Shown here: positions 18,860 to 28,246 of the stretch, one piece after another | Numbering within the stretch: the stretch's first letter is position 1 | Layout of the letters: every line of letters starts with the position of its first letter | From: an uncultured Prochlorococcus sp. | GTDB taxonomy: Bacteria; Cyanobacteriota; Cyanobacteriia; PCC-6307; Cyanobiaceae | Direction of reading: 5' to 3' | DNA length: 48,416 nucleotides | Assembly: GCA_902536455.1 (NCBI GenBank) | Contig: CACAXN010000007.1 | Span: 1-48,416, forward strand | Notes under the pieces: generated by a model | Seen by the model: only the letters and a program-made list of their open reading frames with translations | Databases searched by the model: none | Told to the model about the DNA's origin: nothing | Program-made: the position numbers and the translations under genes

Positions 18860-19384
18860 ATGAAACATACATTATCAGTTCTTGTAGAAGATGAATCTGG
18901 AGCCTTGAGTAGAATCTCAGGTCTATTCGCTAGAAGGGGATTCAACATAGATAGCCTTGCTGTAGGACCTGCTGAATCTAAAGGGATTTCAAGGCTAACA
19001 ATGGTAGTAGAAGGTGATGATGAAACTCTTCAACAAATGACTAAGCAACTTAATAAGTTGTTTAATGTTCTGGGAGTTGTAGATTTTACTAATCTCGCAG
19101 CTGTTGAAAGGGAATTGATGTTACTAAAAGTTTCATCGAAAGAAGATACCAGGAGTAATATCCTTGATATAGTACAGATATTCCGTGCAAAAGTTGTTGA
19201 TGTATCAGATATAGCCTTAACTCTCGAGGTAGTTGGAGATCCTGGAAAGTTAGTTGCTCTAGAGAAATTACTCGAGCCATACGGCATCCTTGAAATAGCG
19301 AGGACTGGTAAGGTAGCTCTTAAACGCTCTTCAGGAGTTAATACAGAAATGTTGAAAATAAACAAATATTCTCTAGAAATTTAA
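18860..19384 (+). CDS. ilvH: Acetolactate synthase small (regulatory) subunit
   Basis: The 174-aa protein begins with an ACT domain ([28 protein letters not shown]), which binds valine for feedback inhibition. A C-terminal domain that contacts and activates the catalytic subunit follows. It regulates the first common step of branched-chain amino acid synthesis. The catalytic subunit gene is not nearby. The start is ATG, 2 nt after the hydrolase. The 3' end overlaps the convergent cyclophilin gene by 4 nt. Confidence 0.96.
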   Translation: MKHTLSVLVEDESGALSRISGLFARRGFNIDSLAVGPAESKGISRLTMVVEGDDETLQQMTKQLNKLFNVLGVVDFTNLAAVERELMLLKVSSKEDTRSNILDIVQIFRAKVVDVSDIALTLEVVGDPGKLVALEKLLEPYGILEIARTGKVALKRSSGVNTEMLKINKYSLEI

Positions 19385-20037
19385 TTAGTTATCTGGACTG
19401 CCTTGATGTAGTCTTCTTTATTGATTTTTTTGAGTATATCTAATCCTTTAATAATCTTTCCAAAAATCGAATATCTTCCATCAAGTTCTGGGAACTTACT
19501 AGTTACAAAAAAAAATTCAGTTGATGAAGACTTATCCTTACCGCTCTTGACCATAGCGATTGAACCGCTCTCAAAAGTGTTAACTAAATTTTCAGTTTCA
19601 TTAGGATTTTTTATTTGATAGTTATATCTTGGTTTAATTTCTTGTTTAAACTTTATTTCTAAAGGTATTGATGGACTTGTCTTATTTAGGTTTTGTTTTC
19701 GTTCAATGTAAAGTTTATTTTCTGGATTAACACCGCCATGTATAAAGCTTATTTGGGGATAATTTATTATTTTATAAAATTTTTGATTTACGTAAATACC
19801 ATTTTCAATGTTTTCCAGAAAGTTTGATACTGTTACTGGGTTATCTTTACCAAATAATTTGACCTCAAAATCTCCTTTTGTAGTTTTAAAATTAACTACT
19901 TTATTACTCTGAATACAATTAAATCTAAGTTTTTGGCAGTAATAATTCGAATCAATCTTATTTTTGTAACTACAAGCTTGTACCAAAAACAAAACCTGTA
20001 TAAGAGATAATGTTCTTGAAAAATATTTTTTTTTTAT
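19381..20037 (-). CDS. Cyclophilin-type peptidyl-prolyl isomerase, predicted lipoprotein
   Basis: The cyclophilin domain follows residue ~45: [15 protein letters not shown], then [20 protein letters not shown]. The canonical G-S-Q-F-F-I is changed, so activity may be weak. The nearest TTG (19992) would start the protein as M-F-L-V-Q-A-C and cut a lipoprotein signal in half. The frame upstream to 20037 encodes Lys-Lys-Lys-Tyr, a hydrophobic stretch and a lipobox L-V-Q-A-C. GGAGGG (20049-20044) lies 6 nt before an ATA codon at 20037, which I take as the probable start (218 aa). It overlaps the ycf4 stop by 4 nt. Confidence 0.8.
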   Translation of the reverse strand: MKKKYFSRTLSLIQVLFLVQACSYKNKIDSNYYCQKLRFNCIQSNKVVNFKTTKGDFEVKLFGKDNPVTVSNFLENIENGIYVNQKFYKIINYPQISFIHGGVNPENKLYIERKQNLNKTSPSIPLEIKFKQEIKPRYNYQIKNPNETENLVNTFESGSIAMVKSGKDKSSSTEFFFVTSKFPELDGRYSIFGKIIKGLDILKKINKEDYIKAVQITN

Positions 20038-20591
20038 TTTAAACCCTCCAAATTAACATTCAAAAATTTAGCTAGACGAGCTCCTTCTTCTTCAACTTGA
20101 AGCAGTGGTTTAAGTTCACCTGCTCCGCTTAAAGGGAGAGGTTTTTTCCTACCTTTCAATACTAAAGCAATTCTTCTTCTAGGATTAAACCCCTCACTAA
20201 TGTCCAACTTAACCGATTTAATTTCATCGAAATTCAATTTAACTTCAATATCCTTAAATAATCCTTTTCTTTTTATTTCAACAGATTTTGAAGATTTATC
20301 AAAATAATTACTTCCTGAACCAAAGTTTATGTAAACCAAATACCATAAGTAAAAATTTAATAAATTGGCTATTAGTCCATATGCTCCCATTATTATTCCT
20401 TGAGGGACAAACAATAATGTTGAGGGATTTCCTAAAGGTAATAAATCTCTTCCTGTGTAGCTAGATATAGAGGCCAAAAGAAAACCAATACCTCCAATCG
20501 TTAGCATGCCTCCAATAATATAATTTGAGATTTTTCTTGATCCACCAATTTTTTGTTCGATTTTATCGAACGTCTTGAGGTCTGAATTCAT
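20034..20591 (-). CDS. ycf4: Photosystem I assembly protein Ycf4
   Basis: The 185-aa protein has two transmembrane helices (residues ~25-45 and ~62-88) and a soluble C-terminal domain containing S-E-G-F-N-P-R-R-R-I-A-L-V-L-K-G and P-L-P-L-S-G-A-G-E-L. These are hallmark Ycf4 features. It acts in the thylakoid membrane to help assemble PSI. It lies head-to-head with psbD, sharing a 184-nt upstream region, and is followed by the cyclophilin gene with a 4-nt overlap. Confidence 0.96.
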   Translation of the reverse strand: MNSDLKTFDKIEQKIGGSRKISNYIIGGMLTIGGIGFLLASISSYTGRDLLPLGNPSTLLFVPQGIIMGAYGLIANLLNFYLWYLVYINFGSGSNYFDKSSKSVEIKRKGLFKDIEVKLNFDEIKSVKLDISEGFNPRRRIALVLKGRKKPLPLSGAGELKPLLQVEEEGARLAKFLNVNLEGLK

Positions 20592-20775
20592 TTTTATCTT
20601 TTTTTTAGAGCTTAATTAAGATAATTTAACAAACTAAGGGAGTATTCTTACCTATTTTTTAATAAAAAAGTCAGGAAAGCTTTACAAGCCATTTCAGATA
20701 TACAAATATTTCCCCACATTACTCTCAATCTTTGTTACAGTCACTGCGTATCCCGAAGCTAAAAAACGATTTCTC

Positions 20776-21852
20776 ATGACGATCGCAGTTGGTAGCGCCC
20801 CACAAAGAGGATGGTTTGATATCCTCGATGACTGGTTGAAGCGCGACCGCTTTGTATTTATTGGTTGGTCCGGACTACTTTTACTTCCTTGTGCATATCT
20901 TGCTATAGGTGGTTGGTTCGTCGGAACAACATTTGTTACCTCCTGGTACACACATGGAGTTGCAAGCTCATACCTCGAAGGTTGTAACTTTTTAACAGCA
21001 GCTGTAAGCACCCCTGGTGATGCCATGGGACACAGTCTTCTATTTTTATGGGGTCCTGAAGCCCAAGGTAGTTTCGTAAGATGGCTACAACTTGGTGGTC
21101 TTTGGAACTTCGTTGCATTACATGGAGTATTTGGCCTAATTGGTTTTATGCTTCGTCAGTTTGAAATAGCTGGCCTTGTTGGAATTAGACCATACAACGC
21201 ATTAGCTTTCTCAGCAGTAATTGCAGTATTCACAAGTATTTTCCTTATTTACCCTTTAGGACAGCATAGTTGGTTCTTCGCACCTTCATTCGGTGTTGCA
21301 GCAATCTTCCGTTACATTCTGTTCATTCAAGGTTTTCACAATATCACTTTAAATCCATTCCATATGATGGGAGTTGCTGGAATTCTTGGTGGTGCTCTAC
21401 TTTGCGCTATCCATGGAGCTACAGTACAAAATACTTTGTATGAAGATACAAGTATTTACACAGATGGTAAGGTTCAAAGTTCAACATTTAGAGCTTTCGA
21501 TCCAACTCAAGAAGAAGAAACTTATTCAATGATTACAGCGAATAGATTCTGGAGTCAAATCTTCGGTATTGCTTTCTCAAACAAGCGTTTCTTGCATTTC
21601 TTGATGCTATTTGTACCTGTTATGGGTATGTGGACATCTTCAATCGGTATTGTCGGCTTAGCATTAAATTTAAGAGCTTATGATTTTGTAAGCCAAGAAA
21701 TTCGTGCAGCAGAAGATCCAGAATTTGAAACTTTCTATACAAAAAATATACTTTTGAACGAAGGTATGCGAGCATGGATGTCTTCTGTGGATCAACCACA
21801 CGAAAACTTTGTATTCCCTGAGGAGGTTCTACCACGTGGAAACGCCCTTTAA
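20776..21852 (+). CDS. psbD: Photosystem II D2 protein
   Basis: The 358-aa protein has five membrane helices. It includes [16 protein letters not shown] near the N-terminus. The redox-active tyrosine region, the chlorophyll and iron ligands in [10 protein letters not shown] and the plastoquinone region S-A-I-G-I-V-like helices follow in order. D2 pairs with D1 to hold the PSII reaction centre. The codon usage is visibly more GC-rich and optimised (GGT, AAC, TTC) than in neighbouring genes, consistent with high expression. psbC overlaps its 3' end by 17 nt. Confidence 0.99.
   Translation: MTIAVGSAPQRGWFDILDDWLKRDRFVFIGWSGLLLLPCAYLAIGGWFVGTTFVTSWYTHGVASSYLEGCNFLTAAVSTPGDAMGHSLLFLWGPEAQGSFVRWLQLGGLWNFVALHGVFGLIGFMLRQFEIAGLVGIRPYNALAFSAVIAVFTSIFLIYPLGQHSWFFAPSFGVAAIFRYILFIQGFHNITLNPFHMMGVAGILGGALLCAIHGATVQNTLYEDTSIYTDGKVQSSTFRAFDPTQEEETYSMITANRFWSQIFGIAFSNKRFLHFLMLFVPVMGMWTSSIGIVGLALNLRAYDFVSQEIRAAEDPEFETFYTKNILLNEGMRAWMSSVDQPHENFVFPEEVLPRGNAL
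21820..21826 (+). promoter_or_regulatory. Shine-Dalgarno sequence for psbC inside psbD
   Basis: GAGGAGG lies 9 nt before the GTG at 21836 and within the coding region of psbD. It decides the psbC start and explains how the overlapping gene is translated. Confidence 0.85.
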
Positions 21853-23218
21853 TAGTTTACTTAGAGCCCCTAACCAGAGTATTGAAGAAACTGGTTATGC
21901 TTGGTATGTAGGTAACGCCAGATTAATTAATTTATCTGGCCGTTTACTTGGTGCTCATATTGCACACACTGGTCTTATTGTTTTCTGGGCCGGTGCAATG
22001 ATGTTATTCGAAGTAAGTCATTTCACATTTGATAAACCAATGTGGGAACAAGGCTTAATTTGTATGCCTCATGTTGCAATGTTTGGATTTGGAATAGGTC
22101 CTGGTGGAGAAGTTACTGATGTGTACCCATTCTTTGTGGCTGGTGTGATGCATTTAATTTCTTCTGCAGTCTTGGGATTTGGTGGTATCTACCATTCCTT
22201 AGCAGGTCCAGAAAAACTTGAGCAAGATTTTCCTTTCTTTTCAACAGATTGGAGAGATAAGAATCAAATGACTAATATCTTGGGTTATCACCTAATAGTA
22301 TTAGGAGTTGGTGCATTATTTTTCGTTTTTGATTGGATGTTCATCGGAGGCGCTTATGATACATGGGCACCTGGTGGTGGAGAAGTTAGGCTAGTCAGTC
22401 CTACATTAGATCCAAGAGTAATACTTGGTTACCTATTCAGATCTCCTTGGGGTGGCGCTGGTTCAATAATTGGTGTTAACTCAATAGAAGATATTGTTGG
22501 TGGTCACGTATATGTTGGAATTACCGCGATAATAGGTGGTCTTTTCCATATCTTTACCAAACCATTTGGATGGGCAAGAAGAGCATTCATTTGGAACGGT
22601 GAAGGACTATTAAGTTACGCACTTGGTGGAATTTGTGTTGCAAGTTTTATTGCTTCAACATTCATCTGGTTTAACAACACTGCTTACCCTTCAGAGTTTT
22701 ATGGTCCAACAAATGCTGAAGCTTCACAGGCCCAAAGTTTTACTTTCCTAGTGAGAGATCAAAGAATTGGAGCTAACGTAGGTTCAACAATGGGACCAAC
22801 AGGTCTAGGTAAGTATCTCATGAGATCTCCTACAGGTGAAATTATATTTGGTGGTGAAACAATGAGATTTTGGGATTTCAGAGGTCCTTGGTTAGAGCCT
22901 CTAAGAGGTCCTAACGGATTGAGCCTTGAGAAAATCCAAAATGATATTCAGCCTTGGCAGGTAAGAAGAGCTGCTGAATATATGACTCATGCTCCAAACG
23001 CTTCTATCAACTCTGTTGGTGGAATCATTACAGAGCCTAATGCTGTTAACTTTGTTAACTTAAGACAATGGTTAGCTGCAGCTCAATTCTTCCTAGGATG
23101 GTTTACATTTATCGGTCACCTTTGGCATGCTGGACGTGCTAGAGCAGCCGCTGCTGGTTTCGAAAAAGGAATCGACAGAAAGAGTGAACCAGCTCTAGAA
23201 ATGCCTGATTTAGATTAA
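21836..23218 (+). CDS. psbC: Photosystem II CP43 chlorophyll-binding protein
   Basis: The 460-aa protein starts at GTG 21836 ([10 protein letters not shown]), as known for cyanobacterial psbC. It has six membrane helices with paired histidine chlorophyll ligands (for example A-H-I-A-H-T-G and G-Y-H-L-I-V-L-G), and the large lumenal loop E with [14 protein letters not shown], whose Arg and Glu help hold the manganese cluster. CP43 is the inner antenna that passes energy to D1/D2. It shares 17 nt with psbD and has a strong terminator 15 nt after its stop. Confidence 0.99.
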   Translation: METPFNSLLRAPNQSIEETGYAWYVGNARLINLSGRLLGAHIAHTGLIVFWAGAMMLFEVSHFTFDKPMWEQGLICMPHVAMFGFGIGPGGEVTDVYPFFVAGVMHLISSAVLGFGGIYHSLAGPEKLEQDFPFFSTDWRDKNQMTNILGYHLIVLGVGALFFVFDWMFIGGAYDTWAPGGGEVRLVSPTLDPRVILGYLFRSPWGGAGSIIGVNSIEDIVGGHVYVGITAIIGGLFHIFTKPFGWARRAFIWNGEGLLSYALGGICVASFIASTFIWFNNTAYPSEFYGPTNAEASQAQSFTFLVRDQRIGANVGSTMGPTGLGKYLMRSPTGEIIFGGETMRFWDFRGPWLEPLRGPNGLSLEKIQNDIQPWQVRRAAEYMTHAPNASINSVGGIITEPNAVNFVNLRQWLAAAQFFLGWFTFIGHLWHAGRARAAAAGFEKGIDRKSEPALEMPDLD

Positions 23219-23232
23219 TTTCTATCTCATCC

Positions 23233-23262
23233 AAAAAACCCTATCTTCAGATGGGGTTTTTT
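23233..23262 (+). terminator. Rho-independent terminator after psbC (bidirectional)
   Basis: AAAAAACCCTATC and GATGGGGTTTTTT form a 13-bp stem (one G-U pair) with a TTCA loop and a T tract on the plus strand. It separates psbDC from the convergent maf gene and could serve both. Confidence 0.9.
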
Positions 23263-23276
23263 TTTGCTCAATTTTA

Positions 23277-23888
23277 TTATCTATATAAATTTTCTCTTAG
23301 CCATGGCAAACTTAAACCCATTACATTACTGAAACAACCCTCTATTTTTTCTATATATTTGCCGCCTATACCTTCCAAAGCAAATCCTCCTGCGCAAACT
23401 AAAGGTTCATTAGTATTTACATAACTCTTGATTTCCCAATCCTCCAACTTAGAAAAATAAACTCTTGAACTTACTGTTTTTTTTATTATTTCAGTGTTTT
23501 TAAAAATTTTAGTAGTTGAATCAAAATTTCCAATTAATAGAGTATGACCAGTATGTAAAAATCCAAAATCTCCTGACATTTTTTTCCATCTAACAAATGC
23601 CTCTTCTTTATTTGATGGTTTTCCATAAGCTTCCCCTTTAAATTCAAAAATTGAATCACACCCAAGTATTTTTAAAGGAACAGTATTAAATTCTTTGGGC
23701 AATAATATTTTTCTAATATTTTCAGATAAATAATTAGCCTTTTGAAAAGATAATTCCAAAGCTAAATTAGATATATTCTTTTCTTGAATAGTAGTTTCAT
23801 CAAAGTTACTCGATATTTGGATAAATTCAATTTGACAATTTTCAAGTAATTTCTTTCTAGATTGGGAAGCAGAGGCTAGAATTAACAC
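23277..23888 (-). CDS. maf: Maf-like nucleoside triphosphate pyrophosphatase
   Basis: The 203-aa protein has the N-terminal Maf signature [12 protein letters not shown] (the usual Pro-Arg pair is Gln-Ser here). Catalytic segments follow: [17 protein letters not shown] and the [11 protein letters not shown] loop. Maf proteins hydrolyse modified or non-canonical nucleotides. The start codon is GTG (23886-23888). It is convergent with psbC across a terminator and divergent from cobQ. Confidence 0.88.
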   Translation of the reverse strand: MLILASASQSRKKLLENCQIEFIQISSNFDETTIQEKNISNLALELSFQKANYLSENIRKILLPKEFNTVPLKILGCDSIFEFKGEAYGKPSNKEEAFVRWKKMSGDFGFLHTGHTLLIGNFDSTTKIFKNTEIIKKTVSSRVYFSKLEDWEIKSYVNTNEPLVCAGGFALEGIGGKYIEKIEGCFSNVMGLSLPWLRENLYR

Positions 23889-23954
23889 AAATTTTTTATC
23901 AAATTATAATTCAATTTGCAGATTAATAAATTTCAAAATTAATAAAAATTACTA

Positions 23955-25484
23955 ATGAAGTTAGAAGCAAAATTACATGAAATAAAGAGACCAATAATGG
24001 TTCTGGGCACTTCCAGTGGAGCAGGAAAATCGTTAACTGTTACTGCGATTTGCAGGATTCTAAAAAATTTAAGAGAAGAACCAATCCCTTTTAAAGGACA
24101 AAATATGAGTAACAACGCTTGGGTTGACTGGGAAGGAGGAGAGATGGCATATTCACAAGCACTTCAAGCTTTTGCTTGTGGTATTAATCCCTCTTCAGAG
24201 ATGAATCCCATTTTATTAAAACCACAAGGCAATTCAATAAGTGAAGTTATTCATCTTGGCAAAAGCATAGGAATAACAACCGCTAGAAATTACTACCAAG
24301 ATTGGTTTGCACCTGGTTGGGAAATAATTAAAAAAAGTCTAAGTTCTATTTATAAAAAAAGCCCAAATTGTCGTTTAATTATCGAAGGGGCTGGAAGTCC
24401 CGTAGAGATGAATTTGATTCATAGAGATCTCACAAATTTAAGAATTGCTAAGTATTTAAATGCAAATTGCATTTTGGTTACTGATATTGAGAGGGGAGGA
24501 GTATTTGCACAAATAATCGGAACCCTTGAATTAATGAAACCAGAAGAAAAAAAACTTATTAAGGGAATTATTATAAATAGATTCAGAGGAGACCTCTCAT
24601 TATTTGAAGAAGGGAAAAAATGGATAGAAAATAAAACTAAAATCCCTGTTATTGGGATTATTCCGTGGTTAGATGATTCATTCCCTCCAGAAGATTCTTT
24701 AGATTTAATAGAAAAAAAATCACGTTTCGCAAATCCTGAGATCAAAGTTGGGATTATAAAATTGCCATCTATAAGTAACTTCTCAGACTTTGATCCATTA
24801 GAAAATGAAGAATCAATATCGATTGACTGGATAAAAGAAACCCAAGAATTGAGGAAGTATGACTTTATTATTATTCCAGGAAGTAAACAAACTATTAAAG
24901 ATCAATTATTTCTTGAAAAGTCTGGCTTATGTCAGGATATTAGAGAATATGCAAATAAAAAGGGCAATATTATTGGGATTTGTGGAGGTTTACAAATGCT
25001 AGGGACAACTCTCGAAGATCCTTATTTGAAAGAAGGTTCCCAAAAAAATTCTGTGCAAAAAATCAAAGGAATTGGTTTGCTTCCATTAAAAACTACTTTC
25101 TTCAAGAAGAAATTAACTCGTCAAATCAAATCCGAATCTTTATGGCCTTGCAAATCGAGAATTAATGGATTTGAAATTCACAATGGCCAGACCAAATTGG
25201 ATAATACTCAAAATGAAAGTTATATTAAGCCTATTTTTAAGAATTTAAATCTTGGTTGGTATAAAGAGAATAAAAAAGGGGGGACAATTGCAGGTACGTA
25301 CATACATGGGATCTTTGAAAATGATAATTGGAGAAATCAATATATTAATTTGATAAGGAAGAGCAAAAATTTACCAATATTAAATAAAAAATTAATATCT
25401 TACAAAAGGAAAAGAGAATCTATTATTGATAATCTTGCAAATGAATTTGATAAACATTTAAACATTACATCAGTATTAAATTGA
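23955..25484 (+). CDS. cobQ: Cobyric acid synthase
   Basis: The 509-aa enzyme performs four ATP- and glutamine-dependent amidations of adenosylcobyrinic acid a,c-diamide. The N-terminal synthetase has a P-loop-like motif G-T-S-S-G-A-G-K-S (~18-26) and G-Q-N-M-S-N-N-A. The linker shows E-G-A-G-S-P and I-E-R-G-G-V-F-A. The C-terminal class I glutaminase has the nucleophile in G-I-C-G-G-L-Q-M-L-G and His in T-Y-I-H-G-I-F. Picocyanobacteria make pseudocobalamin, so the end product is likely that form. The ferredoxin gene overlaps its stop by 4 nt. Confidence 0.96.
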   Translation: MKLEAKLHEIKRPIMVLGTSSGAGKSLTVTAICRILKNLREEPIPFKGQNMSNNAWVDWEGGEMAYSQALQAFACGINPSSEMNPILLKPQGNSISEVIHLGKSIGITTARNYYQDWFAPGWEIIKKSLSSIYKKSPNCRLIIEGAGSPVEMNLIHRDLTNLRIAKYLNANCILVTDIERGGVFAQIIGTLELMKPEEKKLIKGIIINRFRGDLSLFEEGKKWIENKTKIPVIGIIPWLDDSFPPEDSLDLIEKKSRFANPEIKVGIIKLPSISNFSDFDPLENEESISIDWIKETQELRKYDFIIIPGSKQTIKDQLFLEKSGLCQDIREYANKKGNIIGICGGLQMLGTTLEDPYLKEGSQKNSVQKIKGIGLLPLKTTFFKKKLTRQIKSESLWPCKSRINGFEIHNGQTKLDNTQNESYIKPIFKNLNLGWYKENKKGGTIAGTYIHGIFENDNWRNQYINLIRKSKNLPILNKKLISYKRKRESIIDNLANEFDKHLNITSVLN

Positions 25485-25732
25485 AAAAAACAAAAATTAA
25501 AATTCGATGGCCAAATAATAATGAGACCTATGCCTCAGAGGGGGATGATTGGTTCTCATCTGCAGAAAAAGCTGGTTTGGAAATTCCATCTGGATGTCTT
25601 ACAGGAAGTTGTGGTGCCTGTGAAATAGATGTAAATGGTGCAACTGTAAGGGCTTGTATAAGTGCTATTAAAAGTCATAAAAAATCTTTATTAAAAGTTT
25701 CTTTAACAACAGATCCATTTTGGGAAAACTAA
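25481..25732 (+). CDS. [2Fe-2S] plant-type ferredoxin
   Basis: This 83-aa ferredoxin is shorter than the ~97-aa photosynthetic PetF. Cluster ligands are C39, C44, C47 and C59 (C-L-T-G-S-C-G-A-C ... A-C). The start codon is TTG overlapping the cobQ stop (TTGA), so translation is coupled to cobQ. The spacing C-x4-C-x2-C is canonical. The final Cys is only 12 residues after the third, which is shorter than the ~29 in PetF and similar to small ferredoxin domains of oxygenase reductases. A role in cobalamin or other redox steps is inference from the neighbour. Confidence 0.88.
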   Translation: MKKTKIKIRWPNNNETYASEGDDWFSSAEKAGLEIPSGCLTGSCGACEIDVNGATVRACISAIKSHKKSLLKVSLTTDPFWEN

Positions 25733-25746
25733 TTTTTCCTTTTTCT

Positions 25747-27576
25747 TTAATATAAAAAATTCAACTTCATACCAAATTTGAATTCTTTATTTTCAAGAAG
25801 TTGTCCAATATCCTGAATACCTGCAGCATTAGAGAAATATAAATCGATTGACCTATCTTGTGCATAAGAATATCTAAATGCGTAGGTAGAATTGAAATCA
25901 GAATTATTTTTTAATGAAGCATTTATCTCTGGTATAAACTGAAAGTTTTCAAGTAAATTTATATTACTTGAAATACCAACTCCGCCAAAGCTTTCCACCC
26001 CACTAAAAAAATATTTTGGACTTACGTTGAAGGCCAACCAATCATTTATTCTAAAAGTATTTAGCAATTCAGAATACATATATCCTTGATGATTTGAGCC
26101 TTCGTTTCTTCCTAATGAAGTTCTGAGTGTCATCCAAAAAAGATCATTTTTTTGAGGGCTAAAAATTAATAATTTCCCTCCAAATCTATAATTAAAGTTA
26201 TTTTCATTTAAATATATGCTTTGCAAGTTAGAGTTATTTAGATTACTTAGATTAACTTTATTAAAAGATCCAGTGGTCACTTCTAATTGAAATACATTTG
26301 ACAAAGAATAACCATAAGAAGCAAATAAATTTCCTTTATCATCATAATTTAAAGCTACCTGACTAATCCCTTTCTCAGGGAACAATGCATTTTCAACAGT
26401 CAATCCTCCAAAAAGCAACAACTCGTTTTTTTTATCTAAGGGGAAAAATTTAGTATCTTCTAAAAAAGGTTTATAGTTTCCACCAATGTAATAAAGTGGT
26501 TTGTTACCTGAAGGTATTGTTAATAAAGAAGTAGATGGAGTAAGACCATATCCATTAGTGATTTTACCCTCAATACCAAAAATAGGACTTACGTCCCAAT
26601 TGAATCCATAGTTATAAATTGATTTCCTTTTGAAATTTAAATTTTTATCAAAGCTATTATTTCCTGGACCAAATAAATAAGTATATGAACTTATCAATTT
26701 AAAATTAGTAGCAATATCAAAATTTAATCCTGTTGCCAAGAAATAATTATTTCCATAAAAGTTATTTCCAATATTTTTGTCTCCTACTTTATCTGGAATA
26801 AAAGTTAAACCTGGAACAAAGGAGAATTCTGTTTGATTATTTAATTGACTATTGAAAGGTAAAGAAAATGAATAAATGAATTTCTCATGTCTATCTAGTC
26901 CGACAGAATTATTAATTTCGTTGTAAATACTTTTTTTATTATCACCCCCACTACTAAAAACCCAATATTCTAAGGAGCTTGCGAATGATAATGAATTTTT
27001 TGAATCTTCTGATTCTAAAATTTGCCTCTTGTAAGCAAATGCAATACTTGCCCAATTATTTGGAATTAATTCTCCTTCTATCAAATTATAAAGTGGATCA
27101 TCAGCTTCAGAAACATACAAGGAAATTAATGAATAATCACTCAAGCCATAATGAAATTCAAGACCATAGTTTTGATGTCCAGTTCCTCCTGCGGCTCCCC
27201 CACTAAAAGCTGAGACCCAACTACTTGAGATAATAAAATCATCAGAACTAAGAAAATTATTTAAAGGAATATGTGGTTGAATTTCTAGTAATTCTTGTTT
27301 ATTTTTTTTCTGATTATTGAATTTAATTTTATCAATTTTCGTATTTAATAAAATTTCATTTGAGTTATTCTCAGTGTTATTTGTGTTTTTATTTTCAAAA
27401 TATGGTTCATTATTATAAGATTTCCAAATAATTTCTTTTAGATTATTTGATTTTTCATCTCTTACTTTCTCCCATTTTATTTGTGCCTCACTTGGTTTTT
27501 TTTTAATTTTTTCTGCTAAAACATCTACTAAATTAATTAATTGACTGAATACAAATAAATAGAATATTAACTTCAT
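25747..27576 (-). CDS. Exported beta-barrel-like (porin-type) protein of unknown function
   Basis: The 609-aa protein begins with a signal peptide (M-K-L-I-F-Y-L-F-V-F ... D-V-L-A). A charged Lys/Glu/Asn-rich linker (~20-110) follows. From ~115 onward there are many short alternating aromatic and glycine-containing strands (for example Y-G-L-E-F-H-Y-G-L-like repeats, F-G-I-E-G-K-I-T-N-G-Y-G-L-T-P). It ends in a hydrophobic strand finishing with Phe-Leu-Tyr, as outer-membrane barrels do. It lacks the SLH-like N-terminus of the common cyanobacterial porins. It is the last backbone gene before the tRNA-Ser element region. Function beyond an outer-membrane location is not inferable. Confidence 0.7.
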   Translation of the reverse strand: MKLIFYLFVFSQLINLVDVLAEKIKKKPSEAQIKWEKVRDEKSNNLKEIIWKSYNNEPYFENKNTNNTENNSNEILLNTKIDKIKFNNQKKNKQELLEIQPHIPLNNFLSSDDFIISSSWVSAFSGGAAGGTGHQNYGLEFHYGLSDYSLISLYVSEADDPLYNLIEGELIPNNWASIAFAYKRQILESEDSKNSLSFASSLEYWVFSSGGDNKKSIYNEINNSVGLDRHEKFIYSFSLPFNSQLNNQTEFSFVPGLTFIPDKVGDKNIGNNFYGNNYFLATGLNFDIATNFKLISSYTYLFGPGNNSFDKNLNFKRKSIYNYGFNWDVSPIFGIEGKITNGYGLTPSTSLLTIPSGNKPLYYIGGNYKPFLEDTKFFPLDKKNELLLFGGLTVENALFPEKGISQVALNYDDKGNLFASYGYSLSNVFQLEVTTGSFNKVNLSNLNNSNLQSIYLNENNFNYRFGGKLLIFSPQKNDLFWMTLRTSLGRNEGSNHQGYMYSELLNTFRINDWLAFNVSPKYFFSGVESFGGVGISSNINLLENFQFIPEINASLKNNSDFNSTYAFRYSYAQDRSIDLYFSNAAGIQDIGQLLENKEFKFGMKLNFLY

Positions 27577-27759
27577 CTCGACAATATTTTTCTTTTTGGA
27601 TAAATTTCTTATTTAATGATACTCATGATGAACGAAATATATCAATCCTAAATATTTGAGCAAAATATAATTCAGAAGAGTGATGTTAAATTTACATCCA
27701 GATGAGAAGGTGAGGTCATAAGAAGATAATATAGGACTTATTTTTGAGTGATTATGAGA

Positions 27760-27866
27760 ATATCTTCCAATATCAAAAAACTTACAGATATTGGACGATA
27801 TAGGGCAGAGTCAATATAGTTAGTGAGTTTGCAAAAAAAAAGACCACTATTTCTAGAGGTCTTTTT
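27760..27866 (+). ncRNA. Candidate small RNA: large hairpin followed by an intrinsic terminator
   Basis: Arms 27760-27774 (ATATCTTCCAATATC) and 27787-27801 (GATATTGGACGATAT) pair 13 of 15 positions around a 12-nt A-rich loop. A rho-independent terminator ends at 27866. No open frame uses this terminator on the plus strand, which suggests a noncoding transcript starting near or before 27750. It matches no RNA family that I recognise. Confidence 0.45.
27837..27866. terminator. Strong bidirectional intrinsic terminator
   Basis: AAAAAGACC (27837-27845) pairs with GGTCTTTTT (27858-27866), with three further pairs inside across one mismatch and a 4-nt loop. The A and T tracts would allow termination in both directions. 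No annotated gene ends next to it on the plus strand. Confidence 0.85.
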
Positions 27867-27915
27867 GGTTTTACTAAATCAAGTGTTTCCTCGTTTCCAC
27901 TGTTTTAGTAAAACC
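27867..27915. repeat. Perfect 12-bp inverted repeat
   Basis: GGTTTTACTAAA (27867-27878) and TTTAGTAAAACC (27904-27915) are perfect inverted copies separated by 25 nt. The repeat directly abuts the terminator. It could be an RNA stem, a protein-binding site or the remnant end of an older mobile element. Confidence 0.6.
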
Positions 27916-28059
27916 ACTCCTACACACACTTTTAGATTACGGCATCTATTTCTTTTCCGTGGAAGGAGTAAATGGAAAGTTACTTAACTGTCACATGTTT
28001 CAGTAAATTTAAAAGGTTTTGGTTTTTAAAAAAGATTTAAGTAAAGTCATAAATCAACG

Positions 28060-28224
28060 CTAATGTGAAAGAGAATTTAATTTATGATTTGAACTTACTT
28101 GCCAATTAATTCGTCCATTATTTTTCAAGTCAGGTATTGTATTATATGGTGATTTAAGAATTAAATCTTCCACATAACGCACATAATTGGGATGTGCTTC
28201 AAATTTTCCTCTTCCGTATGGCAT
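28060..28224 (-). pseudogene. 54-codon open frame, possible N-terminal remnant of a restriction-endonuclease-like protein
   Basis: The frame runs from ATG (28222-28224) to TAG (28060-28062) and encodes M-P-Y-G-R-G-K-F-E-A-H-P-N-Y-V-R-Y ... P-D-L-K-N-N-G-R-I-N-W. This opening recalls type II restriction endonucleases of the Alw26I/Eco31I group, which start with a similar G-R-G-K-F-E-x-H-P and a D-G-x-I-x-W segment. Those proteins are many times longer, so this would be a truncated relic. It could also be an intact small protein. It starts 22 nt outside the distal att copy, in the sequence that would originally have flanked tRNA-Ser. The family link is from memory and tentative. Confidence 0.4.
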
Positions 28225-28246
28225 TGAAAAAATGTATTAGTTCAAA

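Larger units (their letters stand above)
27577..28059. other. Long noncoding region with several strong inverted repeats
   Basis: No credible open frame of coding character is visible in this 480-nt stretch. It contains, in order, the upstream region of the barrel protein gene, a large hairpin (27760-27801), a strong bidirectional terminator (27837-27866), a 12-bp inverted repeat (27867-27915) and an AT-rich tail. This is unusual in such a compact genome. It lies between the last backbone gene and the distal att copy of the tRNA-Ser element. Confidence 0.6.

Noticed and set aside
21809-21835. Upstream in-frame start for psbC inside psbD
   Set aside because: GTG 21836 is preceded by GAGGAGG at proper spacing and matches the known CP43 N-terminus V-E-T-P-F-N.
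27910-27935. ACTCCTACACACAC resembles the conserved ACUCCUCACAC core of Yfr1 RNA
   Set aside because: There is an extra base in the core, and the flanking stem-loops and the 3' terminator of Yfr1 are absent.
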